A DNA stretch of 15,635 bases from DHVE2 group archaeon (GTDB taxonomy: Archaea > Thermoplasmatota > Thermoplasmata > Thermoplasmatales > Aciduliprofundaceae), in NCBI GenBank assembly GCA_027014065.1, contig JALWEL010000028.1:1-15635 (forward strand). The letters are read 5' to 3'. The notes beneath the pieces are model-generated. The model saw nothing but the letters and a program-made list of their open reading frames with translations. It did not search any database and was not told where the DNA came from. How positions within the stretch are numbered: the stretch's first letter is position 1; each line of letters starts with the position of its first letter. The position numbers and the translations under genes were made by a program. This document shows, one piece after another, positions 1 through 7,761 of this stretch.

Positions 1-1001
1 ACGTTAATCTCATCCATTATTTCATCCATGCTCATTCTATCGAAGAATTCCAACTTCAGAACTCCAGCGGTGCATACCACCACATCTATCCTATTTTTTT
101 CTTCGTAAACTTTCTTCAAAGCGTTTTTAACGTCTTTCGATTTAGTTATATCCACACCGTTCCTGCGGGAGAAAGGATACGCGAAGCCCCCTAAATTATT
201 CCACAAATCCACTAAGTCTTTCCCTATTCCGCTGGTTCCTCCGAAAACAACAATTACCTTCCCTTTAACAAATTCTTTAACATGGGGATCGATTTTTCCA
301 GAGATTTTGATGTGTTTTAGCTGGAATATTTTATCTGCCAGATGTATATCCAGCGGTCTCGTGATTTTTATATTGTACTCGGAACCATCTACCACGTATA
401 TATCTCCTAATTTGTATCTGAGAACCAATCCGCAATCATCAGTGGCTTTGTTGAATCCCTCTTCCAGTGCCATTTGGTGTGCTTTCATTATGACGTCTCT
501 TTTGAATCCCTGCGGGGTTTGACCGAGTCTCAGCATGTTTCTCGGAGGAATATTTTCTATGGTGTTTTCTTTTGAAATTTCTATTATGGTGTCCGGAGAT
601 GGAATTGCCACGTCAACACCTGGATATTTATTTAACGCATCGATGACATTCGTAATTATTTCTTTGGAGATGAATGGCCTCACCGAATCATGTATGAGTA
701 TGTTGTCCACATCTTCCCCGCATGCAAAAACGCCAATTCTAGAAGATTCCTGCCTCGTGTCTCCCCCTATCAAAATTTTTTTGATTTTTTTGAATTCGTA
801 TCTGTGGATAAGCTCTATTGCATAACTGTAATGTTCCCTTGGAACCACGACGTATATCTCGTGAATAAGTGGGTGCTCTTCGAATGTTTTAAGTGTGTGA
901 ATGATCACCGGTTTACCTGCTAACTTTATAAATTGCTTTGGGATCTCCGAACCAAATCGCTCACCCACTCCGCCGGCCAAAATCACTGCCACGTTTTTCA
1001 T
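1..1001 (-). CDS. Bifunctional polyol-phosphate cytidylyltransferase / short-chain reductase (partial, 3' end outside window)
   Basis: The frame is open from an ATG at 1001 to the left edge (333 codons), with CGGTG just upstream as a ribosome site. Residues 1 to about 230 are an IspD/TarI-type cytidylyltransferase. Visible are LAGGVGERFGSEIPKQF (8-24, CTP-binding loop), GGDTRQESSRIG (79-90), HDSVRPF (104-110), TPQGF (162-166), DD (188-189) and KITRP (212-216). From about 247 a Rossmann domain begins with GGTSGIG (254-260), and CTAG (310-313) stands where the SDR NNAG motif sits. This order matches the Bcs1/Acs1-type enzymes of Haemophilus capsule synthesis, which reduce ribulose-5-phosphate to ribitol-5-phosphate and activate it to CDP-ribitol. 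The catalytic Tyr-Lys of the reductase lies beyond the edge. The next gene upstream encodes a TagF-like polyol-phosphate transferase, which supports this role. Ribitol is inferred; another polyol or pentose phosphate is possible. Confidence 0.85.
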   Translation of the reverse strand, partial: MKNVAVILAGGVGERFGSEIPKQFIKLAGKPVIIHTLKTFEEHPLIHEIYVVVPREHYSYAIELIHRYEFKKIKKILIGGDTRQESSRIGVFACGEDVDNILIHDSVRPFISKEIITNVIDALNKYPGVDVAIPSPDTIIEISKENTIENIPPRNMLRLGQTPQGFKRDVIMKAHQMALEEGFNKATDDCGLVLRYKLGDIYVVDGSEYNIKITRPLDIHLADKIFQLKHIKISGKIDPHVKEFVKGKVIVVFGGTSGIGKDLVDLWNNLGGFAYPFSRRNGVDITKSKDVKNALKKVYEEKNRIDVVVCTAGVLKLEFFDRMSMDEIMDEIN

Positions 1002-1047
1002 TTAAACACCGAAAACGACAATAAGGCGGAGATATAAAAAATTTTCA

Positions 1048-2265
1048 TTAATAAACAAACTCGTCAACGGATTCTTTTTTACTCAATTTTTGAAGGAGCT
1101 CCCAGACCCTTGCGGACGAGTTTGCATCTCTGTATTTATTCGTTAATTTGTTGATCGTTTCCCTTTCTTCGTGATAATAATTCGGATCATCCACGCACTT
1201 TTTCAGTTCTTTAATGAAATCTTTAAACGTGTAAACTTTTGGCCCCGCGGTCCAGAAATCGTAGGGCTCCACTGAGAAACCACCTTTTTCCTTTGCGTAT
1301 TTCTCCCTGTCTATGGGGACGAAGAGCATGGGCCTATCTAAAATCAAGAAGTCGTAGTAAATGGAAGAGTAATCGGTTATCAGTACGTCTATTGCATTGA
1401 GAAAATCGTATATTGTAAGTAAATTTTTTATAATCATTTCCGAGGTGAGCAATACAATATTGTCTCCCAACTCCACGTTATAATACAAAGCCTCCTCTTC
1501 CGGATGGAATCTGAGTATGAACAATATTTTATTTTCCTTTAGGAAGGAAGAGAAAGTTTCCATGTTGAAATCCTTAAATCCAAGAATGTTTTCTCTGGGA
1601 TTGCCCACGGTTGAATTTCTGGATCTCCAAACTCTGAAGGTGGGCGCGAAAAGAACTATTTTCTCAAATTTAGATAGATCCATGTTCAATATTTTTTCCA
1701 GATTTTTCTTTCCGTCTTCCGTGAACAATTTGTCGTTTCGCGGTTGCCCCGTAATATACACCTTTTGGGGATCGAACCAATACGAAGATGAAAGTATGTG
1801 CTTCATGATTTTGGAAGTGGCTATTATGCCGTCGCACCCCTTTCTCCATCTCTTTAAAAACCATTTTTTAACTTCTTTTTCTTCGGTTTTGTCCAATAAT
1901 CCCGCCGATTTCAAAGCCATTCCATGCCCTAAGTTTATCAGTATTTGGCCCCCTGCTTTGTAATTTATGTAATCTCCATGCGAGGTAACGATGTATTTTG
2001 ACCTCATGAACTCCCATGCTCCTTTAGCGCTGGTCTGAAGATACGCATTTATATTCATATTTCTCAATTGCTCTAAAACCTTTTTGTCCGCTACTTCCCA
2101 AACCAACTGGAAATTCTTCGAAATCTCCTTATTTTTTAACAAAAAATCAAACAAAGCGCGCGGGTTGTCTGAGAAATCGGGGTGACTAACGAACACTATT
2201 TGATTTTGCTTTTTTGGAATAACCCTATTGGCTGTGCGTACTAAGAAAGAAACAACATCGTTCAT
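1048..2265 (-). CDS. CDP-glycerol/CDP-ribitol glycerophosphotransferase family protein (TagF/TarL-like)
   Basis: A 405-aa protein of the Glyphos_transf family, which moves polyol-phosphate units from a CDP-polyol onto a growing teichoic-acid or capsule chain at the cytoplasmic membrane face. Motifs are GHGMALKSAG (113-122, matching the bacterial HGTPLK motif), TGQPRND (172-178), FAPTFR (207-211), RFHPEEE (252-258) and LITDYSSIYYDFLILDRP (295-312), which holds the nucleotide-binding Asp/Ser cluster. An EKY...GPKVYTF stretch (321-347) is also typical of the family. The bacterial catalytic His pair corresponds to H115 and H254. No membrane segment or long N-terminal glycosyltransferase domain is present, so this is a catalytic-domain-only form. 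It lies 46 bases upstream of the CDP-polyol-forming enzyme and 49 bases downstream of a GT4 gene. No Shine-Dalgarno precedes the ATG; an A/T-rich CATTAAAAATAG about 26 bases upstream may be its own TATA box. Whether glycerol or ribitol is transferred cannot be told from sequence. Confidence 0.85.
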   Translation of the reverse strand: MNDVVSFLVRTANRVIPKKQNQIVFVSHPDFSDNPRALFDFLLKNKEISKNFQLVWEVADKKVLEQLRNMNINAYLQTSAKGAWEFMRSKYIVTSHGDYINYKAGGQILINLGHGMALKSAGLLDKTEEKEVKKWFLKRWRKGCDGIIATSKIMKHILSSSYWFDPQKVYITGQPRNDKLFTEDGKKNLEKILNMDLSKFEKIVLFAPTFRVWRSRNSTVGNPRENILGFKDFNMETFSSFLKENKILFILRFHPEEEALYYNVELGDNIVLLTSEMIIKNLLTIYDFLNAIDVLITDYSSIYYDFLILDRPMLFVPIDREKYAKEKGGFSVEPYDFWTAGPKVYTFKDFIKELKKCVDDPNYYHEERETINKLTNKYRDANSSARVWELLQKLSKKESVDEFVY

Positions 2266-2314
2266 ATTGGGATAATATACCGGCTATTTTTAATGATTTT
2301 CCTATTTTTTAGTT

Positions 2315-3307
2315 TTACTTTATTATTTCTTGATAATATTCTTTAACTTTTTCGGCGATGACCGGCCAGTCATAATTTTGCTCCGCTAATTTTCTGCTTT
2401 CTTTACCCATTTTTATTAGGAGAGATTTATCTTCCATCATGTAGCGTATCATTTTTTCATAATCCTCTTCTTTCTTCACGATGAACCCGTTGGTACCTTC
2501 AACCACTTGAAATTGGCACATTTCAGAGCCCAAAATCGGGAGCCCGCACGCCATGGCCTCCAGCACCGCGATACTCAAAGCCTCTTTTTTACTTGGATGC
2601 ACGTACAGGTCTGAGGTTGACAACACGTTGATCAATTCTTCATCGCTCACGTTGAACATAAATTTGATTTTGGGGTTTATTTTTTTCAATAGGTTTATGT
2701 ATTCTCTGTTTTCGGGCTTACCTATGAAAATAACCTCGTAGTTCGTATTTTTTGTGGCTTTAGCCAACACGTGAAAATTTTTATGGGGTACTATTTTTCC
2801 CACGGAAACAATTCTTTTACCCGTTCTTTTAGAAAAATCGGGATGATATTTATTGCAATCCACGCCATTGGGTATTACTCTTATCTTTTTCGGTTTGAAT
2901 CTTTCCATCTCTTTCTCTATTTGAGGTGTAAGAGCAATCACTCCCCTGCTTGTTTTAACGGCCATGGTTTCCCAGAGCATCCCCCAATGATCCCTTATAT
3001 CCTTCTCAGATACCCATGCAGGTGTGTGGGATGTGAACACCGATGGATAAAGGGGAGAAACAATTCCCGACACAAAACTCCCGTGGGTGTGCACCAAATC
3101 GAAATCTTCCCTTCTCAAATCTTTTAATATCTTAATTATGCTTTTATACTGACTTCCGGGAGGGTTTGCGTTTACTATTTTGACATCAACTCCTATTTTT
3201 TTCAGATTGTTGTACAGATAATATATGTGCCTCTCGATGGCTCCGTAATTCGTGGGGGGAATTGGGATTGGCCCAGGATTTACCTGAATTATTTTCATTT
3301 TTCCCAT
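2315..3307 (-). CDS. GT4-family glycosyltransferase
   Basis: A retaining GT-B glycosyltransferase of about 330 residues (family GT4), expected to transfer a sugar from a nucleotide-sugar donor to a membrane-bound lipid-linked glycan in the cytoplasm. The N-terminus has the acceptor-side pattern NPGPIPIPPTNYGAIE. The donor domain begins near RVIPNGVD and IVSVGKIVPHKNF. The family EX7E signature is in KKEALSIAVLEAMACGLP (E242 and E250, counted from this start). The start is ambiguous. GTG 3316, ATG 3307 and ATG 3298 are in frame. ATG 3307 is chosen because GGAG lies 8 bases upstream; ATG 3298 would give an ATGA overlap with the stop of the upstream GT2 gene. Either way translation is coupled to that gene. 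Donor sugar and linkage cannot be predicted. Confidence 0.9.
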   Translation of the reverse strand: MGKMKIIQVNPGPIPIPPTNYGAIERHIYYLYNNLKKIGVDVKIVNANPPGSQYKSIIKILKDLRREDFDLVHTHGSFVSGIVSPLYPSVFTSHTPAWVSEKDIRDHWGMLWETMAVKTSRGVIALTPQIEKEMERFKPKKIRVIPNGVDCNKYHPDFSKRTGKRIVSVGKIVPHKNFHVLAKATKNTNYEVIFIGKPENREYINLLKKINPKIKFMFNVSDEELINVLSTSDLYVHPSKKEALSIAVLEAMACGLPILGSEMCQFQVVEGTNGFIVKKEEDYEKMIRYMMEDKSLLIKMGKESRKLAEQNYDWPVIAEKVKEYYQEIIK

Positions 3308-4107
3308 TTTTTCCACTCCATATAAGCTGAGATTAGTCCGTAGAGCATGGCCATGGGCTGAAATAAAATGTCTATCCAGTGTCTTTCAACCGGATATTTT
3401 ACTTTTATTCTCTTTTTGATCCAATTGTTTTTCAATAATGCAACGCCGCCCCATTTCGCGTATTTGAATTTCTTCTTTATTATCTTTCCCAACGTGTTTA
3501 TGTTTGATTGGTCATGATAAACCCATGCGTCTTCTACGCACATTCCTTTAAATCCGTATTTGATTGCCCTTATGTTCACATCGTAATCTTCTCCCCCTCT
3601 TCTAAATCTCTCATCAAACACGTATCCATCCTTTTTCAGCAATGTTTCAAACACTTTACGACTCCATGCGCTGTTGCCCATGGGGAAAATGGTGGGATCC
3701 ACGCGCGCACGGTTGTACAGATTTCTCTCAGAAATCTCAAAATATTTTAAATATTTGCTTTTGTAATACGGCTTTGGGGCCGGCTTTGTGGGCCCGCACG
3801 TGAAGTCGCATTTTCCTTCAATGATGGGATCCGTGAGTTTTTTAAGCCACTCTCTGTTTGGTGGCATTTGATCAGTGTCAATGAATACTATGATGTCTCC
3901 GTGGGATCTTTGAAACATTTTATTTCTACTTTCAGCAACAGTGCCCTCTCTCTCAGTGAGAATTTCATAAACTCCATAATTTTTAAGGGTCTCCACAAGC
4001 TTAGGTAACCGCGGATCTCCACCGTCTGAAATAAAAATGGAAATCTTGGGGGTATTTTTCTGTGACTCGCCGAAATCTTTCGAATTATTCATATTTTCAA
4101 AGCCCAT
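3295..4107 (-). CDS. GT2-family glycosyltransferase (GT-A fold)
   Basis: A 270-aa inverting glycosyltransferase. The GT-A core contains the metal/nucleotide DXD-type motif FIDTDQMPP (75-83), GPTKP (105-109), GNSAWSRKVFE (144-154) and the catalytic-region RRGGEDYDVNIRAIKYG (169-185), followed by VYHDQ (196-200). A hydrophobic C-terminal helix (about 247-263) may hold it on the membrane. Because GNSAWSR precedes GGEDYD, it resembles the rhamnosyl- and capsule-type GT2 enzymes. It should add one sugar to a lipid-linked surface glycan; donor and acceptor are unknown. It is the first gene after a 64-base gap with two TATA-like boxes, one about 27 bases from the ATG, so it may head its own leaderless transcript. 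Its TGA overlaps the possible ATG of the GT4 gene. An internal ATG at codon 6 is an alternative start, because the first 20 residues are poorly conserved in character. Confidence 0.88.
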   Translation of the reverse strand: MGFENMNNSKDFGESQKNTPKISIFISDGGDPRLPKLVETLKNYGVYEILTEREGTVAESRNKMFQRSHGDIIVFIDTDQMPPNREWLKKLTDPIIEGKCDFTCGPTKPAPKPYYKSKYLKYFEISERNLYNRARVDPTIFPMGNSAWSRKVFETLLKKDGYVFDERFRRGGEDYDVNIRAIKYGFKGMCVEDAWVYHDQSNINTLGKIIKKKFKYAKWGGVALLKNNWIKKRIKVKYPVERHWIDILFQPMAMLYGLISAYMEWKKWEK

Positions 4108-4130
4108 GCTATTTAGATAATTTAAACTGG

Positions 4131-4160
4131 CTATAAAATGGTTGTGTAGATTTTATAAAG
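4131..4160 (-). promoter_or_regulatory. Two TATA-like boxes upstream of the GT2 gene
   Basis: On the minus strand TTTTATAG (about 4131-4138) is centred 27 bases before the GT2 ATG, the spacing expected for a leaderless archaeal mRNA. A second, stronger match, CTTTATAAAA (4151-4160), would give a leader of roughly 20 bases. The glycosyltransferase genes can thus be transcribed independently of the upstream flippase. Assignment is by spacing and motif only. Confidence 0.5.
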
Positions 4161-4171
4161 AGAGCAGGGAA

Positions 4172-5698
4172 TCATTTCTTTATTTTTAGGTGAACTATTT
4201 CCAGTGCCATCTCTAAATCTTCCCTTCCGATTTCCCGTATCAAAAAGAGGGGCAGGGTGTAAAATATTACGAAAATTCCAAACAAAATTAAAATCATGTA
4301 CCATGTTAAAAATGGTCCAAAGATGTAGTTGATGAAATACACGAGTATTGATGCAAGCAAACCGGAGAATAGGTGGTACAATATGCGTTTTTCATATTTT
4401 ATTTTGAGGATTTTGCGGGTTTTGTAGCGCAAATACGAGAAGCCTATTAAGAACGATAGAAGTGTGGCAAGGGCAGCGCCCGTGCTCTTCCACCCTAAGA
4501 GGGGTACTCCAAGTAACGAGCTCGGTATGAATATTGTATTTAGAAATACGTTGGCTGTGGCTTGAATTATTCCAACTTTCATCACTTCGTTTGGTTTGTT
4601 TGCGGAAGTCATCAAAGAGCTGTATGGGCCATTTATAACATTCAAATATGCGTAAATCATCAATATACTTAAAGCGGAAGAATACGCAATTAGTGAAGAG
4701 TTAAACAGATTCAATATTTCTGAACCCATTACAAAAGTAAAAAACACAAAGGGAACGCTTAGAAGGGACAGGTATCTCTCAGCTTTAAGGGTTACTTTAA
4801 ATAAATTTTCGCTCTTTTTTTCATAGTATTTTGATTGGGTGGGATATAAAAAGAATCTAACAGAGGAACCCATGTAAATTATGAAAATTGATAATTTTTG
4901 AATTGAAAAGTAACCGCCCACCTCGGTACTATTCCAGAAAAATTGAAGCATTGTTCTGTCCGTGTATGCCTGTATGGTGCCCACAATTCCCAACAATGCT
5001 AGGGGTATTGAGAAGTAGATATATTCCTTCAATAAGCTCAATTCTGGGAGTTTTACTTTGTAGTTTTCCTTACCTGCCCATGCTATGAAAATCAAGAGCT
5101 TTAAAAACATTCCTATTAAGAAAGCATAGGTGAAAAGAACACCTAAAAATTCTTTGGGTATTGTTTGATAATATTTGTAATACACGGCGAAAATTATTAT
5201 GAGAGCATCTTGAACCAAGGTTTGTATGAATAAAGGAGTAACGGCTCTTCTTGCATTAAGTTTTACACTGTATAATGTACTAAAAATAGTGGATATGGAC
5301 GAGAGCAACATCGCTAAAATGGCGATGTACGTTGCCATTTTTAAATACGGTGATTCGAAACTAAATCCAAAGTAATTTCCCAATATATAAAAGCCCCCAA
5401 ACGAAATAAGGAGAAACAGCAACCCCAAAAAACCCTTAAGGATCAGATACGCTCCGAGGCATTCTTCTTTGTTTTTCTTTTGAGTGACTTTTTTAATGTG
5501 TGCCGCGTCCACACCAAGGGAGGCTATGATTCCTAAAAGCCCCGCTATACCAAGTGCGGAGCCGTAAATACCCCATGGGGTTTGGCCCACAAATCTCAGT
5601 GCAAAGAACATGGTAATGTATCCAAGAACTCCCCCGAATACATTGTATGATAAAAGAAAAAGAGATTTTCTTGCAAGTCCCGTATTTTTGGAGCTCAT
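4172..5698 (-). CDS. Wzx-type polysaccharide flippase (MOP superfamily)
   Basis: A 508-aa integral membrane protein with roughly 12 to 14 hydrophobic segments spread along its whole length, the size and layout of O-antigen/teichoic-acid flippases in the MOP exporter superfamily. The N-terminus (KSLFLLSYNVFGGVLGYI..., then RFVGQTPWGIYG and LGIIASLGVDAAHIKK) is typical of polysaccharide-synthesis family transporters. A charged YKTRKILKIKYEKR loop precedes the last helices. Its role would be to flip an undecaprenyl- or dolichyl-linked oligosaccharide across the cytoplasmic membrane for surface assembly. That agrees with the downstream glycosyltransferases and TagF-like enzyme. Its ATG overlaps the TGA of the methylthioadenosine phosphorylase gene by four bases (ATGA), so translation is probably coupled to it, although the functions are unrelated. 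The base composition becomes visibly more AT-rich from here to the left edge. Substrate is unknown. Confidence 0.9.
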   Translation of the reverse strand: MSSKNTGLARKSLFLLSYNVFGGVLGYITMFFALRFVGQTPWGIYGSALGIAGLLGIIASLGVDAAHIKKVTQKKNKEECLGAYLILKGFLGLLFLLISFGGFYILGNYFGFSFESPYLKMATYIAILAMLLSSISTIFSTLYSVKLNARRAVTPLFIQTLVQDALIIIFAVYYKYYQTIPKEFLGVLFTYAFLIGMFLKLLIFIAWAGKENYKVKLPELSLLKEYIYFSIPLALLGIVGTIQAYTDRTMLQFFWNSTEVGGYFSIQKLSIFIIYMGSSVRFFLYPTQSKYYEKKSENLFKVTLKAERYLSLLSVPFVFFTFVMGSEILNLFNSSLIAYSSALSILMIYAYLNVINGPYSSLMTSANKPNEVMKVGIIQATANVFLNTIFIPSSLLGVPLLGWKSTGAALATLLSFLIGFSYLRYKTRKILKIKYEKRILYHLFSGLLASILVYFINYIFGPFLTWYMILILFGIFVIFYTLPLFLIREIGREDLEMALEIVHLKIKK

Positions 5699-6480
5699 AT
5701 CACCGCGCCTTTAAGGGCATCCTTGCATGGGCAGTTTCTCTCCTCTGGGATTCTCGGTATGGCCTCGTGGAGAATCCTTTTCACCTTTTCCTCGTTCTTT
5801 TTCATCATAGTCATGACTTCTTCGGTGGTCACCGGATGCTCGGCCCACACGTCGTAATCCGTTATGGTGGAGAGATTCACGTAGCACATCTCCAGCTCCC
5901 GGGCCAACTGCACTTCAGGGACGAGAGTCATTCCTATTATGTGAGCGAATTGCTTGAACATTCTGCTTTCTGCCCTTGTGGAAAATCTGGGGCCCTCGAT
6001 GCAAATGTACGTTCCCCTATCGTGAGTTTTGTAGTTCAGGTAGTATTCGAAATACTTTGACACTTCTATGAAAATTTTTCTAAGCTCTGGGCAAAACGGG
6101 TCGGCCATGCTGATGTGTGCCACCTTTGGTCCGTCGTAAAACGTGTATTCTCTCTTCTTGGTGAAATCGATGTACTGGTCAGGAATCACGATGTCACCCG
6201 GCCTGAATTCTTTTTGAAGGGAACCCACGGCAGATATTCCTATAACTCTCTCGACCTTGAGGGTTTTCAACGCGTAAATATTCGCCCTGTAATTCACTCT
6301 GTGCGGAGGGATCCTATGCCCCTTTCCGTGGCGGGGTATGAACGCGATTTCCACCCCTTCTATCTCTCCTATCTCCACATCGCTTGAAGGAATACCGTAC
6401 GGTGTTTGAACCTTCACCTTTCTTTTGGGAGTAAATACCCCATACACACCAGAACCTCCGATTATACCAATGCGTGGCAT
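5695..6480 (-). CDS. mtnP: S-methyl-5'-thioadenosine phosphorylase
   Basis: A 261-aa member of the trimeric/hexameric purine nucleoside phosphorylase family. It splits methylthioadenosine with phosphate into adenine and methylthioribose-1-phosphate, salvaging the by-product of polyamine synthesis. Motifs are IGGSGVYG with phosphate-binding S10, PRHGKGHRIPPHRVNYRANI (49-68), SAVGSL (83-88), EGPRFSTRAESRMF (162-175), IGMTLVPE (182-189, with the M184 that contacts the nucleoside) and TDYDVWAEHPVT (207-218), where the aspartates favour adenine over 6-oxopurines. The C-terminal CPC (250-252) matches the CXC motif known from hyperthermophilic MTAP II enzymes, where it forms disulfides that stabilise the hexamer. 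GGTG lies 5 bases before the ATG, fixing the start. It follows purN by 40 bases and overlaps the flippase gene, placing purine salvage in the same transcript as purine synthesis. Confidence 0.93.
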   Translation of the reverse strand: MPRIGIIGGSGVYGVFTPKRKVKVQTPYGIPSSDVEIGEIEGVEIAFIPRHGKGHRIPPHRVNYRANIYALKTLKVERVIGISAVGSLQKEFRPGDIVIPDQYIDFTKKREYTFYDGPKVAHISMADPFCPELRKIFIEVSKYFEYYLNYKTHDRGTYICIEGPRFSTRAESRMFKQFAHIIGMTLVPEVQLARELEMCYVNLSTITDYDVWAEHPVTTEEVMTMMKKNEEKVKRILHEAIPRIPEERNCPCKDALKGAVI

Positions 6481-6520
6481 GATATCACCGGCATGTAATT
6501 GTGTTTAAGAATAAAAACCT

Positions 6521-7456
6521 TCACCTTTTAACGATGACCCTTCTTCCCTCGATTTTCACCCTTCCTTCCGATATGAGTTTAATCGCTTCCACCAGCGCCT
6601 CGTGCTCCTTCTCGAGGACTCTCTCCGCTAAGGATTCCGGCGTGTCTTCGTCCATTACTTCCACGCATTTTTGAACAATAATTGGCCCCGAATCCACATT
6701 CTCGGTGACGAAATGAACAGTGCACCCTGAAACTTTAACCCCGTACTCGAGTGCTTTGCGATGAACATCCAACCCATAAATTCCGCCGAAAGCGGGGAGC
6801 AGAGAGGGATGGATGTTGATTATCGTATTTTCGTATTTTTTCACGAACCACGGGGACAGAATTCTCAAAAATCCCGCTAAAACTATCAGATTCGCCTTTT
6901 TCTCATCGATTATTTCGGCGAGTCTCTTGTCGTAATCTTCCCTTTTTTCTCCTTTCTTCGCAGGAAGATATATGGAATCGATGCCGTGCTTCTTGGCCCT
7001 TTTCAGCGCGTACGCTCCTTTTTTGTTGGAAATCACGGCGACGATTTTTCCATTGATTTCTCCGGATTCAACAGCGTCAATTATCGCCTGAAGATTCGTA
7101 CCCCTGCCGGAAACTAAGACCACGATGTTGAACGTTTTAAGGTGGAACCTTCCGTCGTAGCAGAGGCCAACAGCGTCCAAATTCTCGGTTAGTTTTCCGA
7201 GATTAATGGCCCCTATTTTTTCTAAGAGCAAATTCAAAAAAGAATCCAGTTTTTTCTCCTCGTAAAGCTTCACGAAAACGTAGTACCACACCTCGCGGCT
7301 CAGCGGGGCGTTTATTATGTAGAGATGGTCAATGTTCTCATCTTTTATGCCTAAATTCATCAATTCTCTGCGCACCCAGCTGAGATTGATTTTATACGCT
7401 GGTTCCACGATTTTCGCAAAGAACACATCCGCAAGATTCTTCAATTCATCGCGCAT
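6521..7456 (-). CDS. purN: Phosphoribosylglycinamide formyltransferase (PurN) with N-terminal extension
   Basis: A 311-aa protein. The C-terminal 200 residues are a complete GAR transformylase, which uses 10-formyl-tetrahydrofolate in the third step of purine synthesis. From this start the motifs are VLVSGRGTNLQAI (113-125, phosphate loop), LIVLAGFLRILS (190-201) and NIHPSLLPAFGG (214-225, with catalytic N214 and H216). ENVDSGPIIVQ carries catalytic D255. Bacterial PurN is about 210 residues, so the first 108 or so residues are extra. That part is helical in appearance, ends in LDAVGLCYDGRFHLK, and I do not recognise it as a known domain. A TTG at 7471 is also in frame, but GGAGAGG sits just upstream of ATG 7456, which decides the start. 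The gene overlaps the upstream 97-aa gene by 11 bases. Formyl-folate dependence fits the glycine cleavage genes further along. Confidence 0.93.
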   Translation of the reverse strand: MRDELKNLADVFFAKIVEPAYKINLSWVRRELMNLGIKDENIDHLYIINAPLSREVWYYVFVKLYEEKKLDSFLNLLLEKIGAINLGKLTENLDAVGLCYDGRFHLKTFNIVVLVSGRGTNLQAIIDAVESGEINGKIVAVISNKKGAYALKRAKKHGIDSIYLPAKKGEKREDYDKRLAEIIDEKKANLIVLAGFLRILSPWFVKKYENTIINIHPSLLPAFGGIYGLDVHRKALEYGVKVSGCTVHFVTENVDSGPIIVQKCVEVMDEDTPESLAERVLEKEHEALVEAIKLISEGRVKIEGRRVIVKR

Positions 7457-7739
7457 ATTTATCCTCTCCAAATATTTCTATGAGGTTTCGGATGACTTCG
7501 TCCACATCGTACTCGTCCATTTCCGGAGTGATGGGAGCCATCCATTTCTGAGTAAGGAGAACCACATAATAACGTTTCTTTTTTCTTCTTATAACATAAT
7601 TTTTCCAAAATCCCCTTACATTTTTGAAACTTGCTTCTTGCTTTTTGTATTTTATCATTTTTTCATTTCTGTCTATAAGAAGCGTGTTCCCTGGGGAGAA
7701 TCGGAATTCCAGCACCTTCCCGTCGTCGAAAATTTTCAT
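7446..7739 (-). CDS. Hypothetical protein, 97 aa, basic centre and acidic C-terminus
   Basis: I do not recognise this protein. It has no signal peptide or membrane segment. Residues 27-56 are rich in lysine and arginine (a RRKKKR run at 51-56), then a hydrophobic YYVVLLTQKW strand. The tail is acidic (PEMDEYDVDEVIRNLIEIFGED) and probably an amphipathic helix. The basic patch could bind nucleic acid or act as a protein partner; nothing shows which. The gene starts 22 bases after the winged-helix gene and ends inside purN by 11 bases, so all three are probably one operon and translation of purN is likely coupled to it. No clear ribosome site precedes the ATG. Reality of the gene rests on the tight packing and the codon-like sequence. 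Confidence 0.65.
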   Translation of the reverse strand: MKIFDDGKVLEFRFSPGNTLLIDRNEKMIKYKKQEASFKNVRGFWKNYVIRRKKKRYYVVLLTQKWMAPITPEMDEYDVDEVIRNLIEIFGEDKYAR

Positions 7740-7761
7740 TCATGGGTATGATGTTTTCAAA

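Noticed and set aside
1..1001. IspD of the MEP isoprenoid pathway
   Set aside because: The fused SDR domain and the TagF-like neighbour fit CDP-polyol synthesis better, and archaea mostly use mevalonate.
1517..1963. Plus-strand open frame of 148 codons
   Set aside because: It lies wholly inside the TagF-like gene on the other strand, has no family motif and no promoter.
5647..6060. Plus-strand open frame of 137 codons
   Set aside because: It spans the antisense of mtnP and the flippase start, both with clear family motifs; a shadow frame.
7457..7471. TTG start for PurN five codons upstream
   Set aside because: Those bases form the GGAGAGG ribosome site for ATG 7456.
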